NCBI RefSeq assembly: GCF_019797745.1
Contig: NZ_VOSI01000003.1
Span: 670,370 to 734,369 of the forward strand
Direction of reading: 5' to 3'
Source of the DNA: Edaphocola aurantiacus
Lineage (GTDB): Bacteria > Bacteroidota > Bacteroidia > Chitinophagales > Chitinophagaceae
Length of the DNA stretch: 64,000 nucleotides
Part shown: piece by piece, positions 26,351 through 35,913 of the stretch
How positions within the stretch are numbered: the first letter of the stretch is position 1
Layout: each line of letters opens with the position of its first letter
Program-made: the position numbers and the translations under genes
Notes under the pieces: model-generated
What the model saw: the letters and a program-made list of their open reading frames with translations, nothing else
What the model was told of the DNA's origin: nothing
The model's database searches: none

Positions 26351-26385
26351 AAAAGCGCAGCGACCCAATAGGTTACTGCGCTTTT
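26351..26385. terminator. Bidirectional terminator
   Basis: AAAAGCGCAG / CTGCGCTTTT arms with a 15-nt loop lie between the convergent genes ending at 26328 and 26405, with T-rich flanks. Confidence 0.8.
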
Positions 26386-26404
26386 CTTTTGTTTTCTTTA
26401 CTGA

Positions 26405-26731
26405 TTACTGAGCTGCTGCTGCATTCGCGATTACATAAGCGCGGATCAGGGCTGCATCTGCTGCAGATACATCTGCTTTAGGAATCATACGGTTCAGGAT
26501 ACCATGCCATTTAACATCGGTAAACGCTTCCGTTTTAAATAATTTATGACAGCTACCACAACTGGAAGCATAAAGCTGCTGACCGGAGGCCAGCTGATCT
26601 GCTGTATATTGTTTCTGTGCTGTTTCTTTGGTCATTGCCGCTGTTGTTGCGGGAGTGGCTGCTTTCTTCGGGGAGCAATTGATCATAGTGATCGTTAATC
26701 CTAATACTGTAAGAACCGCTAATTTCTTCAT
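26405..26731 (-). CDS. Small cytochrome c lipoprotein
   Basis: The ATG at 26731 gives a 108-aa protein. Its leader ends in the lipobox TMINC, so Cys19 should be lipidated and the protein anchored to a membrane facing the periplasm. The haem site SCGSCHK (Cys58, Cys61, His62) is intact, and a Met in LNRMIPKAD about 24 residues later is a candidate sixth ligand. The Ala/Thr/Lys linker between lipid anchor and haem domain is typical. It may pass electrons in a respiratory chain; the partner is not visible. It is followed on the same strand by a terminator. Confidence 0.8.
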   Translation of the reverse strand: MKKLAVLTVLGLTITMINCSPKKAATPATTAAMTKETAQKQYTADQLASGQQLYASSCGSCHKLFKTEAFTDVKWHGILNRMIPKADVSAADAALIRAYVIANAAAAQ

Positions 26732-26782
26732 TTTTTTACTGATTAATGACACTAAAGTAAGCGTTTTTATGAGAACAGAAAA

Positions 26783-27637
26783 TTATTTCTTGCGTTCCAG
26801 CTCAAGTTTGTAATCGATGATAGCAGTTGCAATGGCTCTGGCCAGCGCATCCTGTCCGGCAGGTGAATTCAGATAAGCCTCTTCCTCGGCATTATTAATA
26901 AAACCTACCTCGATCAGCACACCCGGCATGGCACTTCCGGCCAGTACTTCCAGTGATTTTTGTTTTACACCAAAGTTGCCACGGCCCAGCTTGCCAAAGT
27001 TTTGCTGTACTTTACTGCCCAGTGTTACACTTCTCCCCAGGAATGCCTGTGAGTACTGCGCAATGATGATGGCTGTTGTTGGATCATTTTCATCCATCAG
27101 ACCAGGCTCATCAGAAACAGTTTCACTGTATTCACCAATTGCTTTTTCTTTTTGAGAATTGCGGGAAAGACCCAGTACATAAGTTTCCGTACCACTTACA
27201 CTGGTCGCGCGGTTTACAATGGTCTTGTATACCGGCACGGTCACATACTTGCGGCCCTGCTTTACACGACGGGTACCGGATTGCACACGGCTGCGCGTAC
27301 CTGCGGTAGAGTTTACGTGGATCGAAATAAACAGATCGGCATTGGCCTTATTGGCAATTTCATGTCTGCCTTTCAGTTCTACAAAGAAATCTGCATCGCG
27401 CGTCAGGATAGTCTTCAGCTGCGGCATTTCTCTATTGAGTATATCACGCACCTTAAGGGTAATACCCAGTGCAATATCTTTCTCTTTGGAAAAGCTGCCG
27501 ATCGCTCCGGGATCTTTGCCTCCGTGACCGGCATCCAATACTACCTTACTCACTACTTTCTGCGCCAGGGCTTGCTGTGCGCATCCTACCACTATCAATA
27601 TTAAAAACAGTCGGGCTATACTTTTCATCATGTCCAT
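26783..27637 (-). CDS. N-acetylmuramoyl-L-alanine amidase (Amidase_3)
   Basis: The catalytic domain is intact. VVLDAGHGGKDPGA carries the first zinc His, KEKDIALG the Glu, FISIHVNST the second His, and VLIEVGFINNAEEE the C-terminal catalytic Glu. It cleaves the bond between MurNAc and L-Ala in peptidoglycan, in the periplasm. The start is uncertain: ATGs at 27637, 27631 and 27628 all precede the hydrophobic leader (SIARLFLILIVVGC, then AQQALAQ). The frame is open upstream to 27715, but that part does not look like a leader. A 60-residue Ser/Thr/Arg-rich insertion in the catalytic domain is usual for Bacteroidota AmiC-like proteins. Divergent from lptD. Confidence 0.87.
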   Translation of the reverse strand: MDMMKSIARLFLILIVVGCAQQALAQKVVSKVVLDAGHGGKDPGAIGSFSKEKDIALGITLKVRDILNREMPQLKTILTRDADFFVELKGRHEIANKANADLFISIHVNSTAGTRSRVQSGTRRVKQGRKYVTVPVYKTIVNRATSVSGTETYVLGLSRNSQKEKAIGEYSETVSDEPGLMDENDPTTAIIIAQYSQAFLGRSVTLGSKVQQNFGKLGRGNFGVKQKSLEVLAGSAMPGVLIEVGFINNAEEEAYLNSPAGQDALARAIATAIIDYKLELERKK

Positions 27638-27797
27638 AACGTTATCTAACGGAATACTGATTTCTGTTATTGTTTTCAGTTCCTGATCGTACAATACTTT
27701 TAGGTAAGACTGCAAATATAATCGAAGGTTAAGGGAATTAAAAATATTTAAAGCAATTTTGCTATTAAAGAAATACTATTTTTGCGAAGTTTTTCCA

Positions 27798-30413
27798 ATG
27801 CATATAGAATCCGTTAACATAACCCGCCCATTCCGTCACCTGCTCCTGCTCATTGTGCTCTTACTGAGCCCTTGTGTTATATGGGCACAGGTGCCCGATA
27901 CGGATGTGGAACCGGCAACGGAGCAAAGTGACACCACTGCTAAAGTTCCGGCCATGACCAAAGAAGCCAAAGAAAAGCAGCTGGGCATCAAAATTTCCAA
28001 AGACGCACCTGAAGATGAAGTTACTTCTGTAGCTAAGGATTCTGCTATAATGGATATGGAGAAGAATGTATTCTTCCTGTATGGCAATGCGCAGATCAAT
28101 CAGAAAGATATAGAGCTGAAATCCGGTGTGGTAGAGTTTGACCAGAAAAGTAATGTGGTCAGCGCCTATCCTACTTATGATACAACAGGACTGAAAACTT
28201 CTGACCAGGAATTTATACAGGGCTCGGAAAAATTTCAGTACGATTCCTTAAAGTATAATTTCAAAAGTAAAAGAGCTATTGTGCGCAATGCCCGCTCTAC
28301 CTATGGCGATGCATTTATGATCAGCCAGCAGGTGAAGCGTAATCCAGATCAGTCGATCTACGGATATAAAAATACGTACACCACCTGTAACCTGGATCAT
28401 CCGCACTATGGCATTTACGCCAAAAAGATCAAGGCTATTCCGAATAAAGTAATTGCTTCCGGACCGGCTAATCTGCAGATTGCAGACATCCCTACTCCAT
28501 TAATGTTTCCATTCGGGATATTCCCGATCAACCCCAAACAGAAATCCGGTTTCATACTGCCCACCTATACGATGGAACAGAACCGTGGTCTGGGTTTGCA
28601 ACGTATCGGGTATTATTTTGATATCAATGATTATATCGGTGCCACTATACAATTCGATATCTTCTCTAAAGGAAGTTATGGTGTATACGGCTCTACAAAT
28701 TATACCAAACGATATAAGTATAATGGTAGCCTCAATGTCAACTACAGTAAGAGTATTTTCGGAGAGCCTTATGATATAGGTAAAACAGAGCAAAATGATT
28801 TTCGTATAGACTGGACACACCAGGTTGACCCAAGGTCTATGCCGGGTGCCAGCTTTAATGCAAAGGTAGAATTCGGTACCGGCGGCTATAACCGCGTAAA
28901 CGGGATGACTTCCGGTATGGTACTGAACAACCAGTACAATACTTCCATTGCCTACAGCAAGTCCTGGATCGGCAAGCCTTATGCCTTATCTATGGCCTTA
29001 CGCCATAACCAGAGTACAAATACCGGACTGGGGTCTATTACCCTCCCGGACATTACTTTCAATGTATCGCAGATCACTCCATTCCAGCGAAAAAATTCAG
29101 TGGGTACGCCAAAGTGGTATGAGAAAATATCGGGAACCTATATGGTCGCTGCGCAAAACCGTTACGATTTTGTTGACTCTACCTTCAGCCTGAATAATAT
29201 CAAATGGTCTGATTTCAGTAGCGGCATCAAGCACTCCTTCAGCCTGGGTGCTGCATATAATATTTTTCGTTTCTTCAATTTCAGTGTAAATGTTCCGTAT
29301 AATGAGTATTGGAATACCAAACAACTGATCCGCACCTGGAATCCAGGTACGCGTAAAGATGATACGACGATGAATATGGGCTTCTATGCTACGCGTGACT
29401 TCAGTGTTACCTCCAGCATCAGTACCCGTATCTATGGGGTAAAAATGTTCCGTAAAGGTAGTGTTGCAGGTATTCGCCATGTGATCACTCCAGCATTGAA
29501 CTTTAATTATACCCCGGGCTTTTCCAATAAGCCGTTCAACTATTTTTATAATTACGTAGATCAGTTTGGTTACTCTACTGCATTGTCGCCATATTCTATA
29601 TCTCCGGGCAATGTGGGTTACCCTACCAACCCTTATCCGGTCGGATCTGCCGGTATTTCTATCAATAATACCCTGCAGATGAAGGTGCGCGGTAAAGATA
29701 CCGGATCGACACACATCGTCTCCATCCTGGATGGTTTCGGACTGAATGCCAATTATAATTTCTTTGCAGATTCGCAGAATCTGAGTGCCATCAACCTTAA
29801 TGCCAGAACCAATGTGGCCAAACACCTGGACCTGACTTTGAACGGACAGTTCGATGCATACAGATTTGTAAACGGTTACCGGTCTAAAGAATTTCTGATT
29901 AATACAGGAGGGCCACTGGTACAATTACGTACATTGGGTGTCGGACTGGGCTTTAACTACCAGGGCGGTGAGAAAAGTAAGAAGGATAATGAAACCGAAG
30001 AGGGCCGTAAGGGTGAAGAGGCGCAATTGCTGCTGAGAAATAACGGGATCAATGATTATTACGATTTCAATATTCCCTGGAATATCAGTATCAACTCTTC
30101 TTTAAACTACCTGAGAAAGAACCTGGTTAGTGGCAAGGATACGATTATCATTACACCCAACCTTTCCTTTACCGGTAGCATACGCTTTACACCTAAGATG
30201 ATGCTGAACATCACTTCCGGTTATGATTTCTATAGCAAATCGATCGGTTATACAACCATCAATGTAACCCGCGATCTGCACTGCTGGCAGATGATGCTGA
30301 ATATTGTACCTTTTGGTATATACCGCAATTACAACTTTACCATCAATGTAAAATCCTCTGTACTGCAAGATCTGAAGCTGGTGCGCAGGAGGGCTTACCA
30401 GGATAATTATTAA
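27798..30413 (+). CDS. lptD: LPS assembly protein LptD (LptD_2 type)
   Basis: The ATG at 27798 gives an 871-aa protein; the longer frame starts at a TTG at 27759. A leader ending IWAQ is followed by an acidic linker and then an OstA-like domain at about residues 80-240 (FLYGNAQINQKDIELKSGVVEFD, then GDAFMISQQVKRN), the periplasmic part that receives LPS from LptA. The remainder is a long beta-barrel (SYGVYGSTNYTKRYKY, GFNYQGG and similar strands). LptD inserts LPS into the outer leaflet of the outer membrane together with LptE. It is essential in many Gram-negatives. A short acidic/basic loop near residue 735 (KSKKDNETEEGRKGEE) looks surface-exposed. A strong terminator follows. Confidence 0.85.
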   Translation: MHIESVNITRPFRHLLLLIVLLLSPCVIWAQVPDTDVEPATEQSDTTAKVPAMTKEAKEKQLGIKISKDAPEDEVTSVAKDSAIMDMEKNVFFLYGNAQINQKDIELKSGVVEFDQKSNVVSAYPTYDTTGLKTSDQEFIQGSEKFQYDSLKYNFKSKRAIVRNARSTYGDAFMISQQVKRNPDQSIYGYKNTYTTCNLDHPHYGIYAKKIKAIPNKVIASGPANLQIADIPTPLMFPFGIFPINPKQKSGFILPTYTMEQNRGLGLQRIGYYFDINDYIGATIQFDIFSKGSYGVYGSTNYTKRYKYNGSLNVNYSKSIFGEPYDIGKTEQNDFRIDWTHQVDPRSMPGASFNAKVEFGTGGYNRVNGMTSGMVLNNQYNTSIAYSKSWIGKPYALSMALRHNQSTNTGLGSITLPDITFNVSQITPFQRKNSVGTPKWYEKISGTYMVAAQNRYDFVDSTFSLNNIKWSDFSSGIKHSFSLGAAYNIFRFFNFSVNVPYNEYWNTKQLIRTWNPGTRKDDTTMNMGFYATRDFSVTSSISTRIYGVKMFRKGSVAGIRHVITPALNFNYTPGFSNKPFNYFYNYVDQFGYSTALSPYSISPGNVGYPTNPYPVGSAGISINNTLQMKVRGKDTGSTHIVSILDGFGLNANYNFFADSQNLSAINLNARTNVAKHLDLTLNGQFDAYRFVNGYRSKEFLINTGGPLVQLRTLGVGLGFNYQGGEKSKKDNETEEGRKGEEAQLLLRNNGINDYYDFNIPWNISINSSLNYLRKNLVSGKDTIIITPNLSFTGSIRFTPKMMLNITSGYDFYSKSIGYTTINVTRDLHCWQMMLNIVPFGIYRNYNFTINVKSSVLQDLKLVRRRAYQDNY

Positions 30414-30489
30414 ACCTGGCTTATAAGGCTGATCCAGATAATTCGAATATACTACAAGCCTTCTGCTCCAAACTTCATTATAACATACA

Positions 30490-30526
30490 ACAATGCCCTG
30501 CTGAAACAAGATCAGCAGGGCATTGT
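30490..30526. terminator. Bidirectional terminator after lptD
   Basis: Perfect 15-bp arms (ACAATGCCCTGCTGA / TCAGCAGGGCATTGT) with a 7-nt loop, between the convergent ends at 30413 and 30549. Confidence 0.85.
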
Positions 30527-30548
30527 TTATATCATTATTTCAGAAAAT

Positions 30549-31031
30549 TTAAGGGCTTACATATACAGGTGGTGTAGAGATTACATTACTCTTATTACCG
30601 GCATTATCGGTTACATACATTTCGAATCGGAAGGTATCGCGCAGCATATGCACCGAATCCGTGCGGGGAACGAAGAACACATTTTTAGCAAAAGATACGG
30701 TACCGCTACCCTTCAGGTATTTTTTACCAAAGCGGGCTTCTGTTGGTACATAGGGGAACGGATAATGATAAATCGCTCCTGTGGTCAGATTGGTAATGGT
30801 TACAGCCAGTTTGGAATCGGTATAGTCTGTTCCCATATCTCCGTCACCATCGACAAAGTCATAATTCATTATCCAGCGGGTAGTATCATTATAACTTACC
30901 TCTCCGGTATTCATAGAACGGTAAGTCAACTCCGGTGTATCCGGATAGCTTACATTATCTTCCTTGGAACAGGATGCAAAAGCAAGTCCGGTAATGAGGG
31001 CTGCTGCGGTAATTTTAAGATATGGTGACAT
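30549..31031 (-). CDS. Outer-membrane-type lipoprotein, Asp-rich beta protein
   Basis: The ATG at 31031 gives a 160-aa protein with a lipoprotein leader (LITGLAFASC, lipid Cys near residue 21). The mature part is beta-rich and has YDFVDGDGDMGTDYTDSK, an Asp-rich loop that could bind calcium, then a Pro/Tyr-rich strand and a final FRFEMYVTDNAGNKSN resembling an Ig-like strand. Proteins of this shape (about 160 aa, SCSKED start, DGDGD) are common in Bacteroidota and have no known role. Divergent from the LuxE-like gene with only 65 bp between the starts. Confidence 0.7.
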   Translation of the reverse strand: MSPYLKITAAALITGLAFASCSKEDNVSYPDTPELTYRSMNTGEVSYNDTTRWIMNYDFVDGDGDMGTDYTDSKLAVTITNLTTGAIYHYPFPYVPTEARFGKKYLKGSGTVSFAKNVFFVPRTDSVHMLRDTFRFEMYVTDNAGNKSNVISTPPVYVSP

Positions 31032-31096
31032 AGGATAACGCGATTTACTAAATCCAAATGTAGTATTATTGCACTCAAATATACACAATTAAAATC

Positions 31097-32080
31097 ATGG
31101 CAGCAAATACAGTTCCTGATCTGCACTGGTTGGAAACAATTGACCATCATAACTTTGAAGAAAGAGCAATTGCACTCTTTCATTATCAATACGAACACAA
31201 TCCCTTGTATCGTGCTTATACTGATGCCATACATATAAACGCAGAAGCGGTACGTCATCTTACAGACATCCCTTTTCTGCCCATATCATTCTTTAAAAGT
31301 CATACGGTGCTTACCGGAACACATAAGCCTGAGTTGCTTTTTGAAAGCAGTGGCACAACCGGTATGATTCCCAGCAGGCACCACATTGTCCATCCGAAGT
31401 ATTATGAATATGCCTACAGGAGTGCCTTTGCCCATTTTTACGGCAATGTAGCGGATTATATCGTGATCGGGCTGCTGCCCTCCTACCTGGAGCGGAAGCA
31501 CTCCTCACTGGTATATATGGTGAATGACCTGGTGCAGATGAGTGCACATGAAGACAGCGGATTTTACCTTAATGAATTTGAACAGCTGGCCATCGTGTTG
31601 CAAAAACACCGGGACAAGAAAATTATATTGATTGGCGTAACCTTTGCCCTGCTTGATTTTGCAGAGGCCTACCCTATGGACCTGTCGCATGTAATCGTGA
31701 TGGAAACGGGAGGCATGAAGGGCCGGAAAGAAGAATGGACCCGCATTGAGGTACATGCTTACCTGCAACAGCAATGGCAATTGCCGGGTGTACATTCTGA
31801 ATATGGTATGAGCGAATTGCTCTCCCAGGCGTATGCGCCTGCAAACGGGCTGTTTTCCTGCGATCGTACCATGAAGGTTTTGCTGCGGGACGAATCTGAT
31901 CCACTGGAGACCTATGCTTATGGCAGCGGCTGTTTAAACATTATAGACCTGGCCAATATCGACTCCTGTGCTTTCATCGCCACAGAGGATATTGCCAAGA
32001 TTCACAGAGACGATACCTTCGAGGTGCTGGGGCGTCGCGACCATGCAGCACTAAGGGGTTGCAGCCTGATGGTGATCTGA
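31097..32080 (+). CDS. LuxE-like acyl-protein synthetase/acyl transferase
   Basis: The 327-aa protein matches the LuxE family: ELLFESSGTTGMIPSRHHI near residues 79-97 is the adenylation P-loop, GLLPSYLERKHSSLVYMV follows near 124, and HSEYGMSELLSQAY near 233 is the second motif. LuxE activates a fatty acid as an acyl-AMP and passes it to a Cys for aldehyde formation in bioluminescence. No LuxC or LuxD is nearby, so this stand-alone copy probably activates a fatty acid or similar acid for another purpose. Bacteroidota carry such copies widely. Neighbours are a lipoprotein and an amino-acid permease, giving no clear clue. Confidence 0.82.
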   Translation: MAANTVPDLHWLETIDHHNFEERAIALFHYQYEHNPLYRAYTDAIHINAEAVRHLTDIPFLPISFFKSHTVLTGTHKPELLFESSGTTGMIPSRHHIVHPKYYEYAYRSAFAHFYGNVADYIVIGLLPSYLERKHSSLVYMVNDLVQMSAHEDSGFYLNEFEQLAIVLQKHRDKKIILIGVTFALLDFAEAYPMDLSHVIVMETGGMKGRKEEWTRIEVHAYLQQQWQLPGVHSEYGMSELLSQAYAPANGLFSCDRTMKVLLRDESDPLETYAYGSGCLNIIDLANIDSCAFIATEDIAKIHRDDTFEVLGRRDHAALRGCSLMVI

Positions 32081-32165
32081 TGATCAGCGATAAAATTTCA
32101 CAGAATAGGCATTCAAATGTAATATTTTTAATACTTTGGCACTTTAAAAACCGAAAACTACATTA

Positions 32166-33656
32166 ATGGAGCAGACCACCGGATTAAAACGCAGCTTAAC
32201 CCTTACCGACGGCATACTGATTGTTGCCGGATCTATGATCGGATCAGGTATATTTATTGTCAGTGCCGATATGGTCCGCAATGTAGGCAGCGCCGGATGG
32301 CTGATGCTGATCTGGCTCATTACCGGTCTGATGACGGTTTTTGCGGCGATCTCTTACGGGGAGTTATCTTCCATGTTTCCCAAAGCGGGCGGACAGTATG
32401 TGTTCTTAAAAGAAGCCTACAATTCGCTGACCGGTTTCTTATACGGCTGGAGTTTTTTTACCGTAATCCAGACCGGTACTATTGCTGCGGTAGGTGTAGC
32501 CTTCAGTAAGTTTGCCGGCTATTTCATCCCGGCATTGGAGATGAAAGATGCCAATATTCTCTTTACCATCGGCGATCAGTTTAAACTATATCCCGCACAA
32601 CTTGTATCTATTGCTCTTGTCATTTTCCTGACCTGGGTCAACAGCCGTGGAGTTAAAGAAGGAAAATTCATCCAGACTATATTTACTTCTGCAAAATTAT
32701 TATCCCTTTTCGGCCTCATCATTTTCGGATTCCTGCTGGCTGCAAAAGCCGATATCTGGAACGAAAACTGGGCAACAGGCCTGAGCATGAAGTTCACCAC
32801 ACCGGTAAATGGTAATCCTGATAATGGATGGAATCTGTTCTCTCAGGTTGGCAGCTGGTCTGCGGCACTGGGATTGATTGCCTCTGCAATGGTAGGATCT
32901 GTATTCAGCAGTGTAGCCTGGGAAAATGTAACTTTCCTGGCAGGAGAGATCAAGAACCCGCAGCGAAATGTGGGCCTGAGCCTGTTCTTCGGTACCCTGA
33001 TCGTCACGATTATTTACATTACCATCAACCTGATGTATGTTGCCGTTCTGCCATTGACACCGGCTGAAACCGGAGGTATCTATGCACCCAATTCCGGTGG
33101 TATTGCCTTTGCCGTACAGGATCGTGTAGCCACTGCAGCATCATTTAATATCTTTGGCAATATCGGTGCGCTGGTAATTGCGGTAATGATTATGATTTCA
33201 ACCTTTGGCTGTAATAATGGCCTGATCATGACCGGTGCAAGGGTATTTTATACAATGGCAAATGATAACCTGTTCTTCAAACAAGCAGGCAGATTGAATA
33301 AAAATTCCGTTCCGGAATGGGCCCTGTGGGCACAATGTTTCTGGACATCAATATTATGTCTGAGCGGTAAATACGGTTTACTGCTGGATTACGTTGTATT
33401 TGTAACACTGATCTTTTACATGATTACTATATACGGTATTTTCAGACTGCGCAAAAGCAGACCTGATGCGGAGCGTCCTTATAAAGCATTCGGTTATCCG
33501 TTTATACCTATATTGTATTTTATCCTTGCGGGTGCTATGGCACTGGGCTTGCTGATTGCCAAATGGGAGACCTGTGTATTTGGAATTATTGTGGTACTGA
33601 TCGGCCTTCCGGTGTATTACCTGTTGGTGCGTAAAGAAAAACAAGCTACGGCTTAA
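32166..33656 (+). CDS. APC family amino acid permease
   Basis: The 496-aa protein has about 12 membrane segments. The first carries the APC signature GSMIGSGIFIVSADMVRNVG (residues 17-36), and FPKAGGQYVFLKEAYN follows near 76. The sequence resembles the LAT-type exchangers in length and in WENVTFLAGEIKNPQRNVG near residue 258. It should carry amino acids across the inner membrane. The substrate cannot be told from sequence. It lies 85 bp after the LuxE-like gene and 13 bp before the BatA-domain gene, so it may share an mRNA with the latter. Confidence 0.87.
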   Translation: MEQTTGLKRSLTLTDGILIVAGSMIGSGIFIVSADMVRNVGSAGWLMLIWLITGLMTVFAAISYGELSSMFPKAGGQYVFLKEAYNSLTGFLYGWSFFTVIQTGTIAAVGVAFSKFAGYFIPALEMKDANILFTIGDQFKLYPAQLVSIALVIFLTWVNSRGVKEGKFIQTIFTSAKLLSLFGLIIFGFLLAAKADIWNENWATGLSMKFTTPVNGNPDNGWNLFSQVGSWSAALGLIASAMVGSVFSSVAWENVTFLAGEIKNPQRNVGLSLFFGTLIVTIIYITINLMYVAVLPLTPAETGGIYAPNSGGIAFAVQDRVATAASFNIFGNIGALVIAVMIMISTFGCNNGLIMTGARVFYTMANDNLFFKQAGRLNKNSVPEWALWAQCFWTSILCLSGKYGLLLDYVVFVTLIFYMITIYGIFRLRKSRPDAERPYKAFGYPFIPILYFILAGAMALGLLIAKWETCVFGIIVVLIGLPVYYLLVRKEKQATA

Positions 33657-33669
33657 TGAATGAATAAGT

Positions 33670-35709
33670 ATGAACTTCCTGTTTCCATTGTTTCTGATCT
33701 CCGGTCTGGCTATTGCCATACCGATCATAATACATCTCTTTAATTTCAGAAAGTACAAAACGATTTATTTCCCGGACACCCGTCTGCTGGAGTCCATCAA
33801 GATTACCTCACAACGCAGTGCCACTATCGAAAACTGGTTGCTGTTGCTTAGTCGTATCCTGTTCGTAGCTGCGCTGGTACTGGCTTTTGCACAACCTTTA
33901 TTCAAAAATGCATCTGCCGGTAAGAGCAATCTGAACATATTATATGTAGACAATTCACAGAGTATGTCTATCAGCAGTAATAAGGGACAATTGTCCTTGC
34001 TGCAGAAGGCTGTTTCTGATGCAAAGAAAGTGGTAGAGCAATCCAATGCCACACAAGATTTTATCCTGCTTACAAATGATAATCCTTATGCCAGCAGGCC
34101 GGTACCGCAGACTGAGGTTTTAAAGAAACTGGATGCACTGCAGATCAGTGCCCGTACGACCAGCCTGAGCCAGGTTGTAACAGCGGTTAACAATATTCTT
34201 TCCGACAATAATATTACCAATGCAGATGCTTACCTGTTTTCAGATATGCAACGCAGCACTTTGCTGCGGGATGCTGCAGTAAAAGCCACATCCGGTGCCC
34301 GTTTCCATTTCAGAACAGTAGAGCTGGACGAGCATAATAACATTTACTTTGATACCGCATACTTCCTGCAACCGGTAATTGATACCCGCCAGGAAAATCC
34401 GCTGGTCGTAAAAGTGGCCCGTTCCGGCAGTGCCGATAAGGACCAGCAGGTATCTATGCAGGTACTGGTCGATAACCAGGTAAGGGCAGCAAAAACCATT
34501 GCAGTACCGAATGACAGTACCGTACTGGATACCATACCACTGGTGATCAATACACCGGGATGGCATAAAATAGCCCTGGTGCTGAAAGATGCTCAGGTAA
34601 ACTACGATGATACCTTCCGTATTACAGCAAAGACCAATGCTACACTATCTGTACTGAATCTTACAGAAGGCAGCAGCAGTCCATATATCACAGCGGCTTT
34701 GAGCCCTATGAACGGCTTCCTTACCCAACAGGGAATGATCAGTGCGATAAGTACACAAGACCTGAGTGCATATAACCTCGTTATCCTGCATCATATTTCC
34801 GGAATGGATGCCGCTACTGCAAAGGCAATACAAAGTGGGCTGGATAATGGTTTGAGCTTCCTTATTATCCCGAAAAACATCAGGGATATTCAGGCCTTCA
34901 ATACACAGTTAAATACACTGGCCCCCATCAGCCTGGCTAAAGAAGATACTACAGCAACACAGATCGGTAGTGTGCAATCGGAACATGCCCTGTTGAAGGA
35001 TGTGATTGCGAGCATGCCGGCCAATGTGCAGCTACCGGCAGTATTACGTCACTACCCTATTTCTGCCGGTCTTAATGCTGGCCAGCAAAGTATTTTGAGC
35101 CTGAAGAATGGTCATCCTTTCCTGGCGCAATACACCATTGGTCAGGGAAGATTATACCTCCTGGCGAGTCCGCTGGAAGAGCAGGCCGGTAATTTCGTGC
35201 TGAGTAATCTGTTTCTGCCTATATTATACAAAATGTGCGCGCAGAGCGGAGCGCAGTCTATCTACGCTGTTACGGCCAATAATAGTCAGCCTGTATTTGT
35301 GCCTTTACATTCCCGCAACCGAAGTGTATTCCGCATCCTGGGTGGCGGTCAGGAAACCGTTCCCCCACAGGCTCCTTTCGGAAATGGTACTAATGTGTAT
35401 GCCGGTAATGTAATTACCCAAACCGGGTTTTACCGCCTGAGCAATGATGAGGTTAAAGACAGTACTTTAATTGCGGTCAATAATGACATCCTGGAATCGC
35501 GCCTGAAACCGGCTACAGAAGCGGAGATCAGTAATCTGCTGAAACCAGCTACAGTATACTGGAATGAACATAAAGGTCCGGGATTCAGCGGTGGTAAAAC
35601 AGGTAGTGTTGATCTCTGGAAGTGGTGCGTGGTACTGGCCTTGATCAGTTTATGTATCGAGACTTATCTGTTGACTGCCAGAAGAAAGCATAAGAAAATA
35701 GCATTATAA
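33670..35709 (+). CDS. BatA-domain membrane protein with vWA-like domain
   Basis: The 679-aa protein begins with a hydrophobic segment and the BatA signature FPLFLISGLAIAIPIIIHLF (residues 5-24), then RKYKTIYFPDTRLL and a second membrane segment ending LAFAQPLFKN. LNILYVDNSQSMSISS near residue 94 is the start of a vWA-like domain with a partly preserved DxSxS metal site (DNSQS). A large periplasmic middle has no motif, and a last helix anchors the C-terminus. BatA proteins are linked to aerotolerance in Bacteroides, but full Bat operons carry BatB to BatE, which are absent here. The role of this stand-alone form is unknown. Confidence 0.85.
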   Translation: MNFLFPLFLISGLAIAIPIIIHLFNFRKYKTIYFPDTRLLESIKITSQRSATIENWLLLLSRILFVAALVLAFAQPLFKNASAGKSNLNILYVDNSQSMSISSNKGQLSLLQKAVSDAKKVVEQSNATQDFILLTNDNPYASRPVPQTEVLKKLDALQISARTTSLSQVVTAVNNILSDNNITNADAYLFSDMQRSTLLRDAAVKATSGARFHFRTVELDEHNNIYFDTAYFLQPVIDTRQENPLVVKVARSGSADKDQQVSMQVLVDNQVRAAKTIAVPNDSTVLDTIPLVINTPGWHKIALVLKDAQVNYDDTFRITAKTNATLSVLNLTEGSSSPYITAALSPMNGFLTQQGMISAISTQDLSAYNLVILHHISGMDAATAKAIQSGLDNGLSFLIIPKNIRDIQAFNTQLNTLAPISLAKEDTTATQIGSVQSEHALLKDVIASMPANVQLPAVLRHYPISAGLNAGQQSILSLKNGHPFLAQYTIGQGRLYLLASPLEEQAGNFVLSNLFLPILYKMCAQSGAQSIYAVTANNSQPVFVPLHSRNRSVFRILGGGQETVPPQAPFGNGTNVYAGNVITQTGFYRLSNDEVKDSTLIAVNNDILESRLKPATEAEISNLLKPATVYWNEHKGPGFSGGKTGSVDLWKWCVVLALISLCIETYLLTARRKHKKIAL

Positions 35710-35783
35710 ATGAGCTGAATCACCGGATTATTGTCGACATGATTGAATTATACAGAATACCTGCATTCAGCAAACAAAAACTT

Positions 35784-35842
35784 CCTTGATTCTTATTGAT
35801 GCCTTTTGCTTTGATGCAAAAGGTAGCGCTAAAAAATCAAGG
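35784..35842. repeat. Nested inverted repeat
   Basis: Outer arms CCTTGATT (35784-35791) and AATCAAGG (35835-35842) enclose an inner hairpin CCTTTTGC / GCAAAAGG (35802-35823). The same kind of element, with TTTTGG-type arms, occurs at 51262-51299. I recall similar elements scattered through Chitinophagaceae genomes. Confidence 0.55.
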
Positions 35843-35854
35843 TGAACATAAGAG

Positions 35855-35882
35855 AGGGCCTCCGTTGAAAAACGGAGGCCCT
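35855..35882 (-). terminator. Terminator of the surface-protein genes
   Basis: Perfect 12-bp arms AGGGCCTCCGTT / AACGGAGGCCCT with a GAAA loop, directly after the stop codon of the collagen-like gene at 35914. Confidence 0.85.
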
Positions 35883-35913
35883 GTGCTTTGGGTTTATTGT
35901 ACTACTCTAGTGT

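Noticed and set aside
27758..27784. TTTG / TATTTTTG promoter before lptD
   Set aside because: The spacing is only 15 bp, too short for the phylum pattern, so I did not list it as a feature.
29097..29924. 275-aa minus-strand frame inside lptD
   Set aside because: Antisense to a clear LptD barrel; no motif or signal.
33670..35709. Calling a complete Bat aerotolerance operon
   Set aside because: Only one BatA-domain gene is present; the neighbours are a permease and surface proteins.
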